64,000 bases of DNA. It comes from Cryptomeria japonica (taxonomy: Eukaryota > Streptophyta > Pinopsida > Cupressales > Cupressaceae). Within the stretch, counting starts at the first letter, position 1; every line of letters starts with the position of its first letter. The stretch lies in contig NC_081408.1 of assembly GCF_030272615.1 (NCBI RefSeq), positions 64,104,614-64,168,613 of the forward strand. Reading direction: 5' to 3'. Shown here in pieces: positions 1 to 11,611 of this stretch. A program made the translations under genes and the position numbers. Under the pieces are notes generated by a model. That model was not told where the DNA came from. It worked only from the letters and a program-made list of their open reading frames with translations, and ran no database searches.

Positions 1-50
1 AGGGATAGGGGTAAGGAGGCAACGAGAGAAAGGTGGAGAGAAGGGTATAC
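1..50 (+). repeat. Edge of a purine-rich GA repeat
   Basis: The first bases are almost all A and G and closely resemble the long GA-rich tract near 14165-14210. This looks like the cut-off end of the same kind of low-complexity repeat. Confidence 0.6.
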
Positions 51-542
51 TCCTTCACACTTGAGTCTTTGTGCTTCGGGTTTTGGAACTTCCAAAACAA
101 ATTCACTTGATAATCAATAGGCATAAACTTTGACTTCAACTTGTGAACCATTTGCTCCCAAGATTTGATCTTCTCTTTACCTCTTCATTGTCTATCTACC
201 TACAAATGTTGCCACCAAAGAGATGCATGTCCTTTCAACTTAGTAAAAGCATATCTTACCTTCATATCTTATGTGGTTCCTTCAAAATCAAAATACTTTT
301 CCATCTTTGTGACCCAATCTAGCACTTCATCTGAATCCAACTTGCCATCATAATCTAGTGGGGTAAAATGTGGTCTGGTATTCACTCTTGAAAATTCTAT
401 TATAAACCTCTAACATTTCCTCTTCGCACCATATTCACGCAAGTCCTCTGCAGCTACAGGCTGGATCTTCAATTCGTCACCCTACAACAAAATCTTATAG
501 GACTTCGCAATCTCCAAAATGAAAACTCACTTTGACACCACT
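50..542 (-). pseudogene. Ty3/Gypsy gag fragment with downstream PBS
   Basis: Read on the minus strand this encodes a decayed retrotransposon gag core. Recognisable pieces are FDYDGKLDSDEVLDWV, then MEKYFDFEGT, then LKGHASLWWQHL, the usual layout of a Retrotrans_gag capsid domain. Stops and small indels break the frame. At about 526-540 the minus strand reads TGGTGTCAAAGTGAG, a diverged primer-binding site of the tRNA-iMet type, which puts the start of this element just to the right. The rest of gag and all of pol lie beyond the left edge or are lost. Confidence 0.7.
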
Positions 543-1240
543 TGTTGCAGTCACGACAGGGAGGGTCCTCAAAGAGAACAGTCCAAGCCATGCAACAAGA
601 GTTAACACAATAGAAGCAACACAACGTGATGGAGGCAATGCAAAAAAGGCTGAATTATATAATAAAAATTTATTACAATCTCGGACTCAAGCAAGAATGT
701 GATCCAACTTTGGACCTCCTAACCATATGATTGTTCTTCTATATTCACATAGCTGATTTCTAAATGCTTAATTACATTGATTTATATGATCAAGAATGAT
801 CCACGTCGACCCAAGATGAAACAAATACCAATGAACATGATGAAGCATGTAAAACAACAAGGTCGGCATCGACCAAAGAGATCCTTCCGAAAAATCCATA
901 AATGAAGAGGGGACCTAAGGGAAGGTCATCCACATGCCAAGGAATGTTGGAAACAATGAATTGAAGCTCCGCAAGCTATGAAAATGATCCACAAGATTCA
1001 CTAATAGAAAATAGGTCCAAGTGGTTTTGGTATTCTAAGCCAAAAAATTGTCTCAGATTCTGGAAGTGATGACTTGTTAGAAAAGGATCCAAACGTCTCG
1101 CGAACTTAGGATAAGGTAGATGAACATGTCCACGAACAAAATCTATCTCCACAAGATCTGGTGAGCAAATGCAAAGAATAACAAAAAGAAATACTGAAAC
1201 TACAAAATAGGAAACAAACTAAAAAGAAAATATTTTTGGT
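543..1240 (-). repeat. Possible 5' LTR/leader of the Gypsy fragment
   Basis: No coding sequence is seen here. Because the PBS-like motif sits at 526-540 in minus orientation, the 5' LTR of that element should begin near 543 (TGTTGCAG on the plus strand). No second LTR copy is present to fix the other end, so the right boundary is a guess. Confidence 0.3.
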
Positions 1241-2200
1241 TGATGCAAGATTGCCATGAACCAGGGATGCTCCTTCATCACTTTATGTTATTCCTTCAAC
1301 ATTGCTTTTTTTCTTATAGACCCACTTCAAACCAATAACTTTCTTACTCAAAAGCAAATTAGTTAGCTCTCGTGTTCTATTTCTATCTATTATGTTCTCA
1401 TCCATAGTCTCACACCATTTCTCTCTTCCATAGCATCCTCAAATTAAATTGGATCACTATGAGAAGGCAATGCCTTTCATTTTGGTAAATATCCATTAGA
1501 CTATTGATATTTCTTGGTATTAGGGAGGAAAGGGTGGGGTTTTAACTCTCACTATTACTACTAGTTTGCTTAGTAGAATGTCTCTAAGTTCTTTGTTTAC
1601 TGTATTCACAATATGTGCATCGATTTGGATTTTTTTGAAGGATTGGGTAACTTAGCTTTGCAACTATCTATGTGGCTATCCATCTGCATCTAGAGCTTTT
1701 TGGAGATGACTATTTGTTTGCTTGACTAAATATGGAGCTCTCTATAGTTGACTAAATTGAGCTCCATACCTATTGCGGGATCACCTTGTTACTCTTTATA
1801 CTCTTCTTCATAATCAATGGGCACTCTGACTAAGATATCCAAAGAGGTATCCATTGCATCATCTCATGACTTATTTTCAATAAACTCAACATCCCTACTT
1901 ATCACTATTTGTTTGGTAATAGGCTTACACAACCTATATGCTTTGGACTCTTTGTTATTGCCCATTAAGATGTACTTCTCACATTTGTAATCTAACTTTT
2001 ATCTCTTCTCTTTTGGTACAAATGCATCTTCCACACACTCGAAGACTTTCAAGTGCTCAATCATCTACATGTATTGTGTGCATGCCTTTTGTGGAATCTT
2101 ATCTTGTACTACCTTTGTGGGACTTTTATTTCTAAAATAAATTGTTATTGCTATAGCCTCATCCCGAAATTCATGCACGAGCATCCAGGGGTGTGAAGCA
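1241..2200 (-). pseudogene. Ty1/Copia integrase C-terminus to RT start, decayed
   Basis: Minus-strand translation gives the classic end of a Copia integrase: a KSPTKVVQDKIP-like stretch, HLKVFECVEDAFVPKEKR, KLDYKCEKYILMG, KAYRLCKP and ISRDVEFIE. Further along come the first residues of the reverse transcriptase: FEDAMEE, then LLLSKKVIGLKWVYKKKA. Order and spacing match an integrase-RT junction. Several stops and frameshifts interrupt it. No LTRs of this element were found nearby, so it is an internal fragment. Confidence 0.75.
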
Positions 2201-2573
2201 ATCCTGCATCATCAAAAAATATTGTTATTTTAAATTTTAATTAAGATTAGGCGAATAAAAATAAATGCAAGCATCAATGGATCTCCATATATTTTGTACT
2301 AATTGTATTCCATTGCAAATTAATGCTATAAACAAACTAAATATTGACAATCTTATTTACTTATAACCATCAAATATAACTTTTGTTTTAGAAAGTGTCT
2401 CTAATTTCCCCCAAATCTTACAGTAATATTACTTGTTTTAATAAAAAAATGTTGACAAAGAAATGCACAACCATTTACATTTTGTAGTGATCACTACAAT
2501 CAATAATTTAACTATACAATGTTTGGAATTGAAAAGCACTCTTATATTTTTTTATTCCATTTTATTTAAGGAT
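2201..2573. other. AT-rich spacer, no gene seen
   Basis: No convincing ORF or repeat is visible. The last part (2552-2571) contains TTATTCCATTTTATTTAAGG, which recurs at 11654-11673 beyond the far side of the adjacent retroelement. Confidence 0.5.
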
Positions 2574-2578
2574 CTAGA

Positions 2579-3637
2579 TGACGAATAGTAAGATGGGGGT
2601 GGGTGAATTAGTATGCCAAAAAACTTTGCACTTAAACACTTTGCAACACTAACAGTAAACCAGTAAAATAGTTTAACAGACAAACTAGTTAACAAACATG
2701 CAAACCTAATAGCTAATAATGCATTCACCCACAGAAGCACAAACACCATAACACAAGATATTTTGATGTGGAAAACCAAAAGGGAAAAACAATGGTGAGA
2801 TGGAACTCACAAGTAACTATCTACAGAATAGGAACTAGACCGGTTAAGGTCAGACTGGTTAAGGTCTTACAATGTTCTTTACCAGAACAGATCCTGTTAG
2901 GAATCTCAATCTCTATTAGGAGATAAGTCTGATTAAAGACTACCTTGCTAGAGGATTTTAGATCCACAGATGTGAACCACCTTGTTAGAGGATTTAGAAA
3001 AAGGCTTTTGGGCCTACTCGGTTAAGGGCTACAAACTTGTCAAAGATGTGAGTAATCAACAAGTGTTTGATCTAGCTAGTAGCATAGACTGCTCAGTTAG
3101 ATCCTTGATAGCTAGTTCTTAACGCACTATAGCATTACTTCAGTCTTCTACACTATCACAACAACAATAACAACAACAACCTAAAACCCTAGACATGATG
3201 TCCTTATAAAGGAAATTGATTTCATGTCGGTCCAATAGGATTACATTACAATTTCCTAGGTTCAATGAACCTAGACATACTAGGTAATACGTCACAAAAT
3301 GCATCGCTATAGTGTTGGCACCATCAAACAATCAGTGGGTGGTAACTCATCACAAAGTATTATCGGTTCATACAAAATGCCAGTTGCCAGTTTGACAAAA
3401 ATGAAGACTGGTAGAAATGTGTTATGCCACTTTAATCCCTCGTACCGCTTGAGGTCAACATGCCGCTTTAGACTGGGAAACACATTCTGCAAAACATCAA
3501 TAGTCTAAAGACTATAATACAACATACCAGTTGGAACAAATACCGGTTGTGCTCTAACTCATACATATAAAGGGGATCTCAATGCAAGTGTGTGCCCATC
3601 AATGACAATCACAACATAAACATCAAAAATGCCAACA
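2579..3637 (-). repeat. 3' LTR of the pol-less element (1,059 bp)
   Basis: It starts TGTTGGC and ends in CA on the minus strand. It aligns along its whole length with the two halves of the right-hand LTR, with scattered substitutions. The minus strand carries the Copia-type segment TTTTCCCTTTTGGTTTTCCAC and a C-rich end. It keeps uninterrupted the junction (around 3153/3154) where the right-hand LTR has been split. Confidence 0.85.
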
Positions 3638-3650
3638 ACCTCCCCCTTTG
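3638..3650 (-). promoter_or_regulatory. Polypurine tract
   Basis: The minus strand reads CAAAGGGGGAGGT immediately before the LTR start TGTTGG. This is the plus-strand DNA priming site of the retroelement. Confidence 0.8.
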
Positions 3651-3937
3651 GCATTGATGGCAACACTTAGGAAAATAAAATTTTGACATCTAAGTGTTTT
3701 ACAACAAAATCATGCCATTTGCAAAATTGCTCCCCCTAAGCATATACACTATCCCTTTAACAATACAATGTATAACAATTTTGCATATAAAGCATAAACA
3801 TTGAGATATACAGAGCATATAATCAAAATTTAATTACCAGATACTTCTCCCAATAGAATTCTTCTCCCCCTTTGCCAACAATGACAAATTATAGCTGAAC
3901 AACCCTGTTTTCATTTGATATTAAAAATAATAAAAGT

Positions 3938-6900
3938 TTATGACAACAAGGAATGATATTTGTCAAAAATAGATTTAAATTCCTGCAAGAATTGTTTCAT
4001 CGACAAAGACCAGGACTCAAGTAGGGAGGTGGCTACTTCTTGCTCTGTCTCCATCTGGGAGACCTGTTCTTCCATGGCATCAATTGTGCTTATCTCCTGT
4101 GTAACAGTTAAGGCATCCAGGTTCAAATAGCACTTCTGAAGAATTTGCAATCGTGGGAGTAGAACCAGTTGTAGCTCCTGCAAATCTCTAGACTGAGTGC
4201 TGATTTCTTGCTCCATTTTTGTTGACTGGATGTGAAACCAGTGAACGGTTTGCCCATAAGTTGTGAAGGAATCATAAGGCGGCTTGAATGTGCTCAAGTA
4301 GGACTGCAAGTCCTTTTCAAGTTTTTGCTTTTGATCTAGCACATCATCATAAAATAGATGGGGTTGGCAGATTTTGCTGAGTAGCAGATTCCCCTCATCT
4401 AGAGCATCCTTTATATCCTTTTGTTCTTTCTTCAGTTCAGTTCGGAGCTCATTCAACTTCTTCACCAGAGCTATATTAAGAGCTTTTTTATGCTCCTTCT
4501 TGACATTAGCCTCTGCTGCCTCTTCAAGGCTCTGCACCTGATCATCCACTACTATGCATAGGAGCTTAAGTCTAGCTAGTGATGAATCAGTGTTTGGAAG
4601 ATTTGTACCGGGTATCAAACCGGTAAGCGTAACCATAGCTGCTTGGATTACATCCTCCTCCTTCATCCGTCGAATGATTTCAAGGCGCTCTTGAGCTACC
4701 TTGATGCTCTGCATTAGCTCCGTTTCACTTGTAGACTAGAGATCTATAGGACTGGTGAGGTCAACCGGTTTGGCTTGACTCCCGGTTGCCTTAGGAGTCT
4801 CCATCTGGGTGCTCTTCTTTGCTTCTCTTGCCTTGTCCTCTTCCGCTTTCTTCTTCTCTGCTTCTCTCTTCTTCTCTACTTCCTTGTCCTCCTCAGCCTT
4901 TTTCTTTTCTGCTTCCTTCTTCTTCTCTTGTTCCTTATCTTCTTTTTCCTTCTTCTTCCTCTCTGCTTCCTTCTTCTTCTCCTGTTCCTTATCTTCCTCT
5001 TCCTTCTTCTTCTTTTCATCTTCTTGCTTCTTTTTCTCTTCTTCATCCTTTTTCTTCTTCTCCTTTTCATCTTTCTTCTTCTTCTCCTCTTCATCTTTCT
5101 TCTGCTTCTCCTCTTCGTCTTTCTTCTTCTTCTCCTTTTCATCTTTCTTTCACTTCTCTACCTCTTCCTTTGCCGCTTCCTGTCTGTCCTTGGCTTGCTT
5201 ATCAACCTGTTTAGCCTGTTTTTTCTGCCCTGTTGCCTCAGATGGTGTTTCCTGAGTATCATCCTCAACGTCCAGAGCATCGACATCAATGGTGTCGATC
5301 GGTTCAACAACCGGATTTCCTTCATCATCAAATACTTCATCCGGTTTGGATATAACCAGTTCTTCTTCAACTTGTCGGTTGGCTAGACGTGCTTTGTGAG
5401 TCTGGACAACAGTTCTCATATACAGATGAGTGTCTTTTTCGACATCATCAACTCTACCTTCTAATAGCCAGAGTCTTCTTTTTCTAATGAAGAAGAGTCC
5501 TTTATTTTGGTCAATAACATCAAACAATTCAGAATTTGACAGGTCAGGAAAGTACTGTGCAAAAACTTTCTCTCTAATTTCCTGTTCTTTCTCTATGTCA
5601 ATGCGCCATCTATTGTCTAATGACATATATAAAGAATCCAGTGTTTGAGATTTAATCTCTGAGGGACCGGTCATTAAAACATAAATACTGTATTATTTCC
5701 TTTTTAACCATTTCCTTTTCATCCTCATTGAAGTCATCAAAACACTCAAGTAGGTCATTTAGCACTTTTCTCCTAATATTCTTTATTTTTCTTTGACAAT
5801 GTGTCAAAGGTTTGTAGGAAAAGATATCTATATTTACTGGTGTAGATGATGTCGGTTCATTCTTTGTCTTCCTCTTTGCTTGACGTGTCTTCTTTGGCTT
5901 TTCCTCAGACACAGTTTCTTCTGAGTCTGGAGAGGTGTTCCTTGTCTTCCTCTTTCTCTAGAACACTTTAGCCGTTGCAGCTTCTGGTTTCTTCTTAGCT
6001 AGTGAACGCTTGGTCACTTTTGGAGTTGCAGTAGTAACCGGTGCGGATGCTGCAGGAACTGCCTTTGCCTTCTTTACTGCCCATTCCTTTTCTTTGATTG
6101 CTGGTGGTTCCTCAACTGGTGTTATCCTCTCTAGGTAGGTGTCGGTTGTCTTCACCTTAGGATCAAGCGGTGAGGCAATACGGGTAGAGGCATACCTCTG
6201 CAGCATATCGTACATCACCTCATAGCCCATTGGCTCCACTTCTTCCTGTCTAGGCTCAACAACCTCCATTATGCATTTATCTACTTGGATGGTGAAGTAG
6301 ATATCATCTTCATATTTCTTGATGATGTCACCTGATATCCTCACTCTTTGGCTCATTTTCCTTCTGAACTCATCAAAATACTTGTTTAGAACACTAGGGT
6401 AGCCGGTTCCAATTGCTTCAATGCTTTCCTTGATTTGCTTGGTCACCGGTTGGTCACCAAACCATTGGACATCTCCTACTCCTAGAAAGTAGCCTTGGAA
6501 ATAGAAGAACAACCCAACCAGTAGTTATCCAAACTTGAACCTAAGTGCATTATCTTGTTTGATCGCCTTCAGATTCAACAGGAGTTGTCTCTGCATACCA
6601 GTGCACAGATCAAATGATACATCCTCCTTTATCATCCAGTAAGAGGCATTTACCACTGCAGTAGATACAGAGTTAATTCTGCTGGCTGAGAATGTCCGGT
6701 ATCCAATCACCATACATGCATACTTAACTAGATCATCCTTGATAGAATTTACTGTCATGCCACGTGAGTCGCTCACTGAACTGGTGAGCTTGGACATTTC
6801 AGTTTTGCTTACCATTCTTAGGGCTGGCACTTCCCCTGTGTTGTAGAATCCGATGACTACATGAATTGCCTACAGTGTGATGTCATGTGTTGTCTCCAGT

Positions 6901-7232
6901 TACATCTTATCACCATGGAATCTTCTCAAAATGATCCTTATATGATCCTCTGTGAAATCTTCCAGGAAGTAAACAGCATTGTGGAGCTTTTTCTTCTCCA
7001 AAATATTAAACTTTGGTTTGATCCTCTTATCTTTACCACAAAATAAACCTAACTGGGTGTGGATAGCTAGAGACCCTAGGTCTTCTATTTTGCAATCTAT
7101 GTAGTCAGAAATTCCCTCTTCTACTATCACACCAGCCGGAACTTGTGATAGGGCATTATACTTGGACTTCCATTGAATAAAACTTGCAGACTCGATAGAT
7201 GCACTAGAACTGGTATGAGATGCGGAAGCCAT
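3938..7232 (-). pseudogene. Large unidentified ORF2 of the pol-less element
   Basis: One ancestral reading frame of about 1,090 codons runs through most of the element. It starts at an ATG (MASASHTSSS at 7232). In-frame stops lie near 6900, 6525, 5958, 5150 and 4739, and a frameshift falls near 5665. The N-terminal 350 residues look globular (for example DYIDCKIEDLGSLAIHTQLG and SFDLCTGMQRQ). A basic, Pro/Ala-rich linker follows around 6000. Then comes a Lys/Glu repeat of the type KKKKDEEEK at about 4800-5150. The last 258 codons form a Leu-rich predicted coiled coil. No protease, integrase, RT or zinc-binding motif was seen. I do not recognise the family. It could be a captured host gene, an env-position ORF or a remodelled gag. 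Confidence 0.65.
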
Positions 7233-7759
7233 GATAGAAATCTTAAGAACTCAAGAAATACATTTTGAAACGTGTGAAATTAGGGCTTGCCGATTCTCCT
7301 TCACTTCACACTCTGTCAGTTGCTGAATCACCACTTTGTGTTCTCCACTTGACCGTTTCCAGTTTGAATTTGAATCTCCTTTGCGGTTTCTCAATTTCTC
7401 AAAATCTCTGCTCAAATCACCTTTTCGTCGCTTTGCCCTTTGAAAGACTTTTTCTTCGCTTGAAAACTAATAGTGAGAAATGATTTGAAAAATGCTTTTA
7501 AACATATTCCTCACCTACCATCATTAATGCTCCTTCATTAGGGCGTAAACCCTAATTTGCCCTTTTTACCATTTCTGGTCTTCTACCAAATGACAGGTAT
7601 AACATACCGGTTAAGGTCTTTTACCGGTGTAAACCGGGGGTTCGAAACATTTTGCCGTTTGCTCCCCCTAAGCTTTTCTGAAGCTTAGTTTGCCGGTTCC
7701 GTGATTTCCACACCAGGTGCAGACACCAGTTCCTCTTGTAACACCACTGGTTTCTTCTT
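7233..7759. other. Untranslated gap between ORF1 and ORF2
   Basis: About 525 bases between the zinc-knuckle ORF and ORF2 hold no ORF that fits the element. It may be a leader for ORF2 or the site where pol was lost. No pol remnant is visible. Confidence 0.45.
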
Positions 7760-8961
7760 CTAGGTTTTGTTCATATCCGCTGGAATAGTGTCAACATCAA
7801 TGTCTCCTTCTGGAGTGACCGACATATCATCAGATATGCTTTTTCTTGATCTACAAAATCTGGCAATGTGACCCGGTTTGTTGTAGAGATAACAGACCAA
7901 TCCAAGTGCTCTCCAAGGTCCATTGTTCATGTTTCCATTCTTCCTTCTACATGTTGCACAGTGTGACCATGACCATGACAGATCATACAATTTTCTCTCC
8001 ATCCGGTTGCCGCTTGATAACCACTGCTTCTTGGTTGATAATTAAAGGCATTAAACCAGTTGTGATTCCGGTTCACAAAAGGTTCAGGTCTAGCTCCTTG
8101 GGTCCTCTGAGGATATCTTCCAGTGTTATTCATAACAGACCTACATTCAGATGCTCTATGCCCATACTTGTTGCATGCATAACAGTTACCATTAAATCTA
8201 TAGGATCTAGGCTTATCATTTAGGAAATAAGGAAAATTGTTGTAAGCCTTACTCCTACACACATTTGCAATATGTCCTTCTTTAAGACAGTTGAAACAAA
8301 CAGGTTTAAACTTTTGCTTACCTGTATCCTTTGATGCAGGTTGCTTCTTTGACGCTCCAGAATTTGTACCAGAGGTCTCACCTTCCTCACGACCGGAATA
8401 ACCAAGTCCATTGGTATTCTTGACGGGTTTGGCAGATTCAAGCTTTTTCTCTAGCTTGACAGTACTCTTTTTGAACTTAGCAAGTATTTCCTTTGACTCA
8501 AAGAGTTCATTGGAAATAGCAGCATTTGTTACCAATAGGTTTTCATTCTCAGAGATGGCAGTGTTCAGTTCTCCTTGCATGTCTTCCATTTCCACCTTGC
8601 TTACATGGAGTTGAGCATTTAAGGCACTCATCTCTTGTTTCAGCTTGGAGATCTCATGATCTCTTTCTTTCACTAGGTCTTCAGCTTTTCTCTGGTTCTC
8701 AAGCTCTTGACACATCCAGATAGTCAGTCCTTCCAACTCCTTTCTCAGGTTGGAGTTTGATTCATTCAACTTATTTACTTTAGCAATTAGGTCTTCCATG
8801 TCTGCTTCATCTGAAGAACTATTTTTAGATAGCTCCATTAGCTTTTCTGCATGTTCTCTTTGTTTTGCTTGAGATGCCTTGTATTTGACCATAAGATCAT
8901 CATAGGCTTGCTTAGATTGAGTGAGCCGGTGGGTAAGTTCCCTCAATGTGTATTCCCCCAT
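7760..8961 (-). pseudogene. Gag-like ORF1: coiled coil plus four zinc knuckles
   Basis: The ORF follows the primer-binding site almost directly; the first ATG is at 8961 (MGEYTLREL). The first half is a long coiled coil rich in Glu, Lys and Leu. The second half has CCHC zinc knuckles: CFNCLKEGHIANVC, CYACNKYGHRASEC, CMICHGHGHTVQHC (completed only across a frameshift near 7945) and CYLYNKPGHIARFC, in which the second Cys is Tyr. The product would be an RNA-binding, gag-like protein. The usual Copia capsid domain ahead of the knuckles is absent, so this may be only the gag C-terminal half. Sirevirus gags are known for extra coiled coils and knuckles, which supports the assignment. Confidence 0.7.
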
Positions 8962-8995
8962 ATCTCTTTCCAAGTGGTTAAACTTATAGAAAGGT

Positions 8996-9009
8996 AGGCT
9001 TTGATACCA
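8996..9009 (-). promoter_or_regulatory. tRNA-iMet primer-binding site
   Basis: The minus strand reads TGGTATCAAAGCCT two bases inside the 5' LTR boundary. It matches the plant retrotransposon iMet site with one change and fixes the LTR edge at 9012. Confidence 0.85.
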
Positions 9010-9011
9010 AT

Positions 9012-9568
9012 TGATGAATACTAAGAGGGGGGGTCAATTAGAATGCCAAAAAACTTTGCACTTAAACACTTTGCAACACTAGCAATAAACCGGTAAAACA
9101 GTTTAACAGACAAACCGGTTAACAAACATGCAAACCAAATAGCTAATAATGCATTCACCCATAGAAGTGCAAACACCATAACATGAGATATTTTGATGTG
9201 GAAACCCAAATGGGAAAAACCACGGTGAGATGGAACTCACAAGTAACTATCTACAGAATAGGAACCAGACTAGTTAAGGTCTTACAATGTTCTTTACCAG
9301 AACAGATCCTGTTAGGAATCTCAATCTCTGTTAGGAGATAAGTCTGATTAAAGACTACCTTGCTAGAGGATTTTAGATCCACAGATGTGAACCACCTTGT
9401 TAGAGGATTTAGAAAAAGGCTTTTGGGCCTACTCGGTTAAGGGCTACAGACTTGTCAAAGATGTGAGTAATCAAAAAGTGTTTGATCTAGCTAGTAGCAT
9501 AGACTGCTCGGTTAGATCCTTGATAGCTCATTCTTAATGCACTATAGCATTACTTCAGTCTTCTGCAC
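9012..9568 (-). repeat. 5' LTR of the pol-less element, first part
   Basis: Colinear with 2579-3153 of the left LTR. Identity stops abruptly after CTTCTGCAC at 9568 and resumes at 11123. Confidence 0.85.
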
Positions 9569-11122
9569 ATTCATAATCTCTCCAATTACTCATGATAGTT
9601 TTGATACTTAATATAAGTACAGATCCAATAGCCAACAAGATGAGAGGGGGGGGGTGAATCATACATACTTAATCATCCATAAAAACATCAGATTCAACCT
9701 TGGTAACATATATCAGTCATATAATAAAAAACTGTCAAACATGAAAACTCAAAAGCATATGAACAATATAAACCTCATAACACCAGATTTAACGTGGAAA
9801 CCCAAATAGGGAAAAACCACTATGGGATTTCAGACCTACTAAGAAATATACTCTTCTAGAGTATGCTCGGTTAAAAGAAAATCCTGTTAAAGATTACAAA
9901 CACATTGCTAGATGTGACCTGGTTAAGGGATTTCCCTCAGATCTATTAGGATCTTCACTTTGTTAGAAGTGACCTTGTCAAAGGATTTCAAACACTCAAT
10001 TAGAATGTCACCTTGTTAGAGGATTTACATATAAGACTATAAAGTCTACTCGATTAAGAGATTTCCTGTCACTTTCACAAAACAATAGTAATACAATCTA
10101 TCTACAACTTCACATCTGAAATGCTAAAGCAGATTCCTATTTGTTCAATACAATCTAGACATAGAACTAATCTTGTCTATCTATTGGGCATCAATACTCT
10201 GTTATTCTAACAGGTCTTCAAGCTTCTGTGCTCGGTAATCACTATGTAGCATCCCTGTGCATACACTTTCCCGCATACATTGTTTATCAATAGTTCCTTA
10301 TTTATAAACAATCTTCTAATCGCTTAATCTCCTTGATCACATTTCGCATGATCAATCATAGCCATCAGATCTTCAATCTTGTCCGGGTTCATTGTATCTT
10401 TCGATCTGAAAATGTTTTACCCCACCTTGGAACTTGCACAATCACCTTGGAACTTGTGTTAAGGTAATGCGGTTCAATCTGAGCTGTAGATCTTCTTGCT
10501 GACTTTCCATTGCCTTAGATTTGTTTAACAAACTTCTTTTACGGCTTGCCAATCATTGATCTGCTCCAGCTCATCAGCATTTTTCATTAAATATCACATG
10601 TAAACATTTAATGCATTCTGTTATAGCTCGGTTACAACTCGGTGAATACTAAACTTCACTCGGTAGACATTCTATCTTCATTAACCGACTGCGATAACCT
10701 TAGGGTTTACCGACTAGGTTCCTTAGGGTTTACCGACTAGGTTCTTTGCTTGATAACATAGTATAGTATTAACCTTTACATTTTACAACATATGTATGAT
10801 GTTAAAACAATCTAAAACATCAAGATCTCATCATTGTCTGACTCGGTAGAGTTGCCCATTGAATAACTTATCCCCTTATTCATCATATTCTTTCCTGTGT
10901 CTTTATCGACTTTTTTTTATAATCTTCATATCATATTTCCTAAGATATGGCAACATCATAATGAATTAGAAAATCAATTTCTTGACATCAATGACAAAAT
11001 AATAATATCAAGATAGTAAAACATCTTTAATCAATTATGTCCATAATCATCAACAACCTTCTTAATATCCTTGTAATATTGCCAACAACTCAACCACCTT
11101 AAACCCTAGCCGCAATATCAAC
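9569..11122 (-). mobile_element. Related LTR nested in the 5' LTR
   Basis: About 1.55 kb absent from the partner LTR at 3153/3154. Most of it (9641-11087) starts with TGAGAGGGGG, ends in GCCAACA and contains GTGGAAACCC followed by GGGAAAAACCAC. It is therefore a diverged LTR of the same general family and orientation. The short left flank contains a PBS-like TTTTGATACTT (about 9600-9611), so a scrap of internal sequence may remain. I could not find a clean target duplication. Confidence 0.65.
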
Positions 11123-11606
11123 TATCGCAACAACAATAACAACAACAACCTAAAACCCTAGACATGATGTCCTTATAAAGGAAACTGATTTCATGTTGAT
11201 CCAATAGGATTACATTACAATTTCCTAGGTTCAATGAACCTGCACATACTAGGTAATACATCACAAAAAGCATCGCTACAGTGCCGGCACCGTCAAACAA
11301 TCAGTGGGTGGTAACTCATCACAAAGTATTACCGGTTCATACAAAATGCTGGTTGCTAGTTTGACAAAAATGAAGACTGGTAGAAATGTGTTATGCCGCT
11401 TTAATCCCTCGTACTGCTTGAGGTCAACATACTGCTTCAGACCGGGAAACACATTCTGCAAAACATCAATAGTCTAAAGACTATAATACAACATACTGGT
11501 TGGAACAAATACCGGTTGTGCTATAACTCATACATATAAAGGGGATCTCAATGCAAGTGTGTGTCCATCAATGACAATCACAACATAAACATAAAAAATG
11601 CCAACA
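11123..11606 (-). repeat. 5' LTR of the pol-less element, second part
   Basis: Colinear with 3154-3637, ending in the shared AATGCCAACA. It is followed directly by the target duplication CTAGA. Confidence 0.85.
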
Positions 11607-11611
11607 CTAGA

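Larger units (their letters stand above)
2574..11611 (-). mobile_element. Sirevirus-like LTR element without pol
   Basis: A complete but decayed LTR retroelement on the minus strand. The 3' LTR is 2579-3637 and the 5' LTR is 9012-11606, the latter interrupted by another insertion. A 5-bp target duplication CTAGA flanks it (2574-2578 and 11607-11611). Next to the 5' LTR the minus strand reads TGGTATCAAAGCC, a tRNA-iMet primer site. Next to the 3' LTR it reads CAAAGGGGGAGGT followed by TGTTGG, a polypurine tract and LTR start. The C-rich LTR end and this PPT resemble Sirevirus-type Copia elements. Inside are a zinc-knuckle ORF and a very long second ORF. No protease, integrase, RT or RNase H was recognised, so the element was probably non-autonomous. 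Confidence 0.85.

Noticed and set aside
4775-5386. Long plus-strand ORFs rich in Phe, Leu and Ser
   Set aside because: They are the reverse complement of the Lys/Glu repeat of ORF2 on the minus strand and have no independent support.
8996-9009. tRNA-Met gene
   Set aside because: This TGGTATCA motif, and those at 37239 and 44946, are only about 12-14 nt, lie against LTR ends and are primer-binding sites, not tRNA genes.
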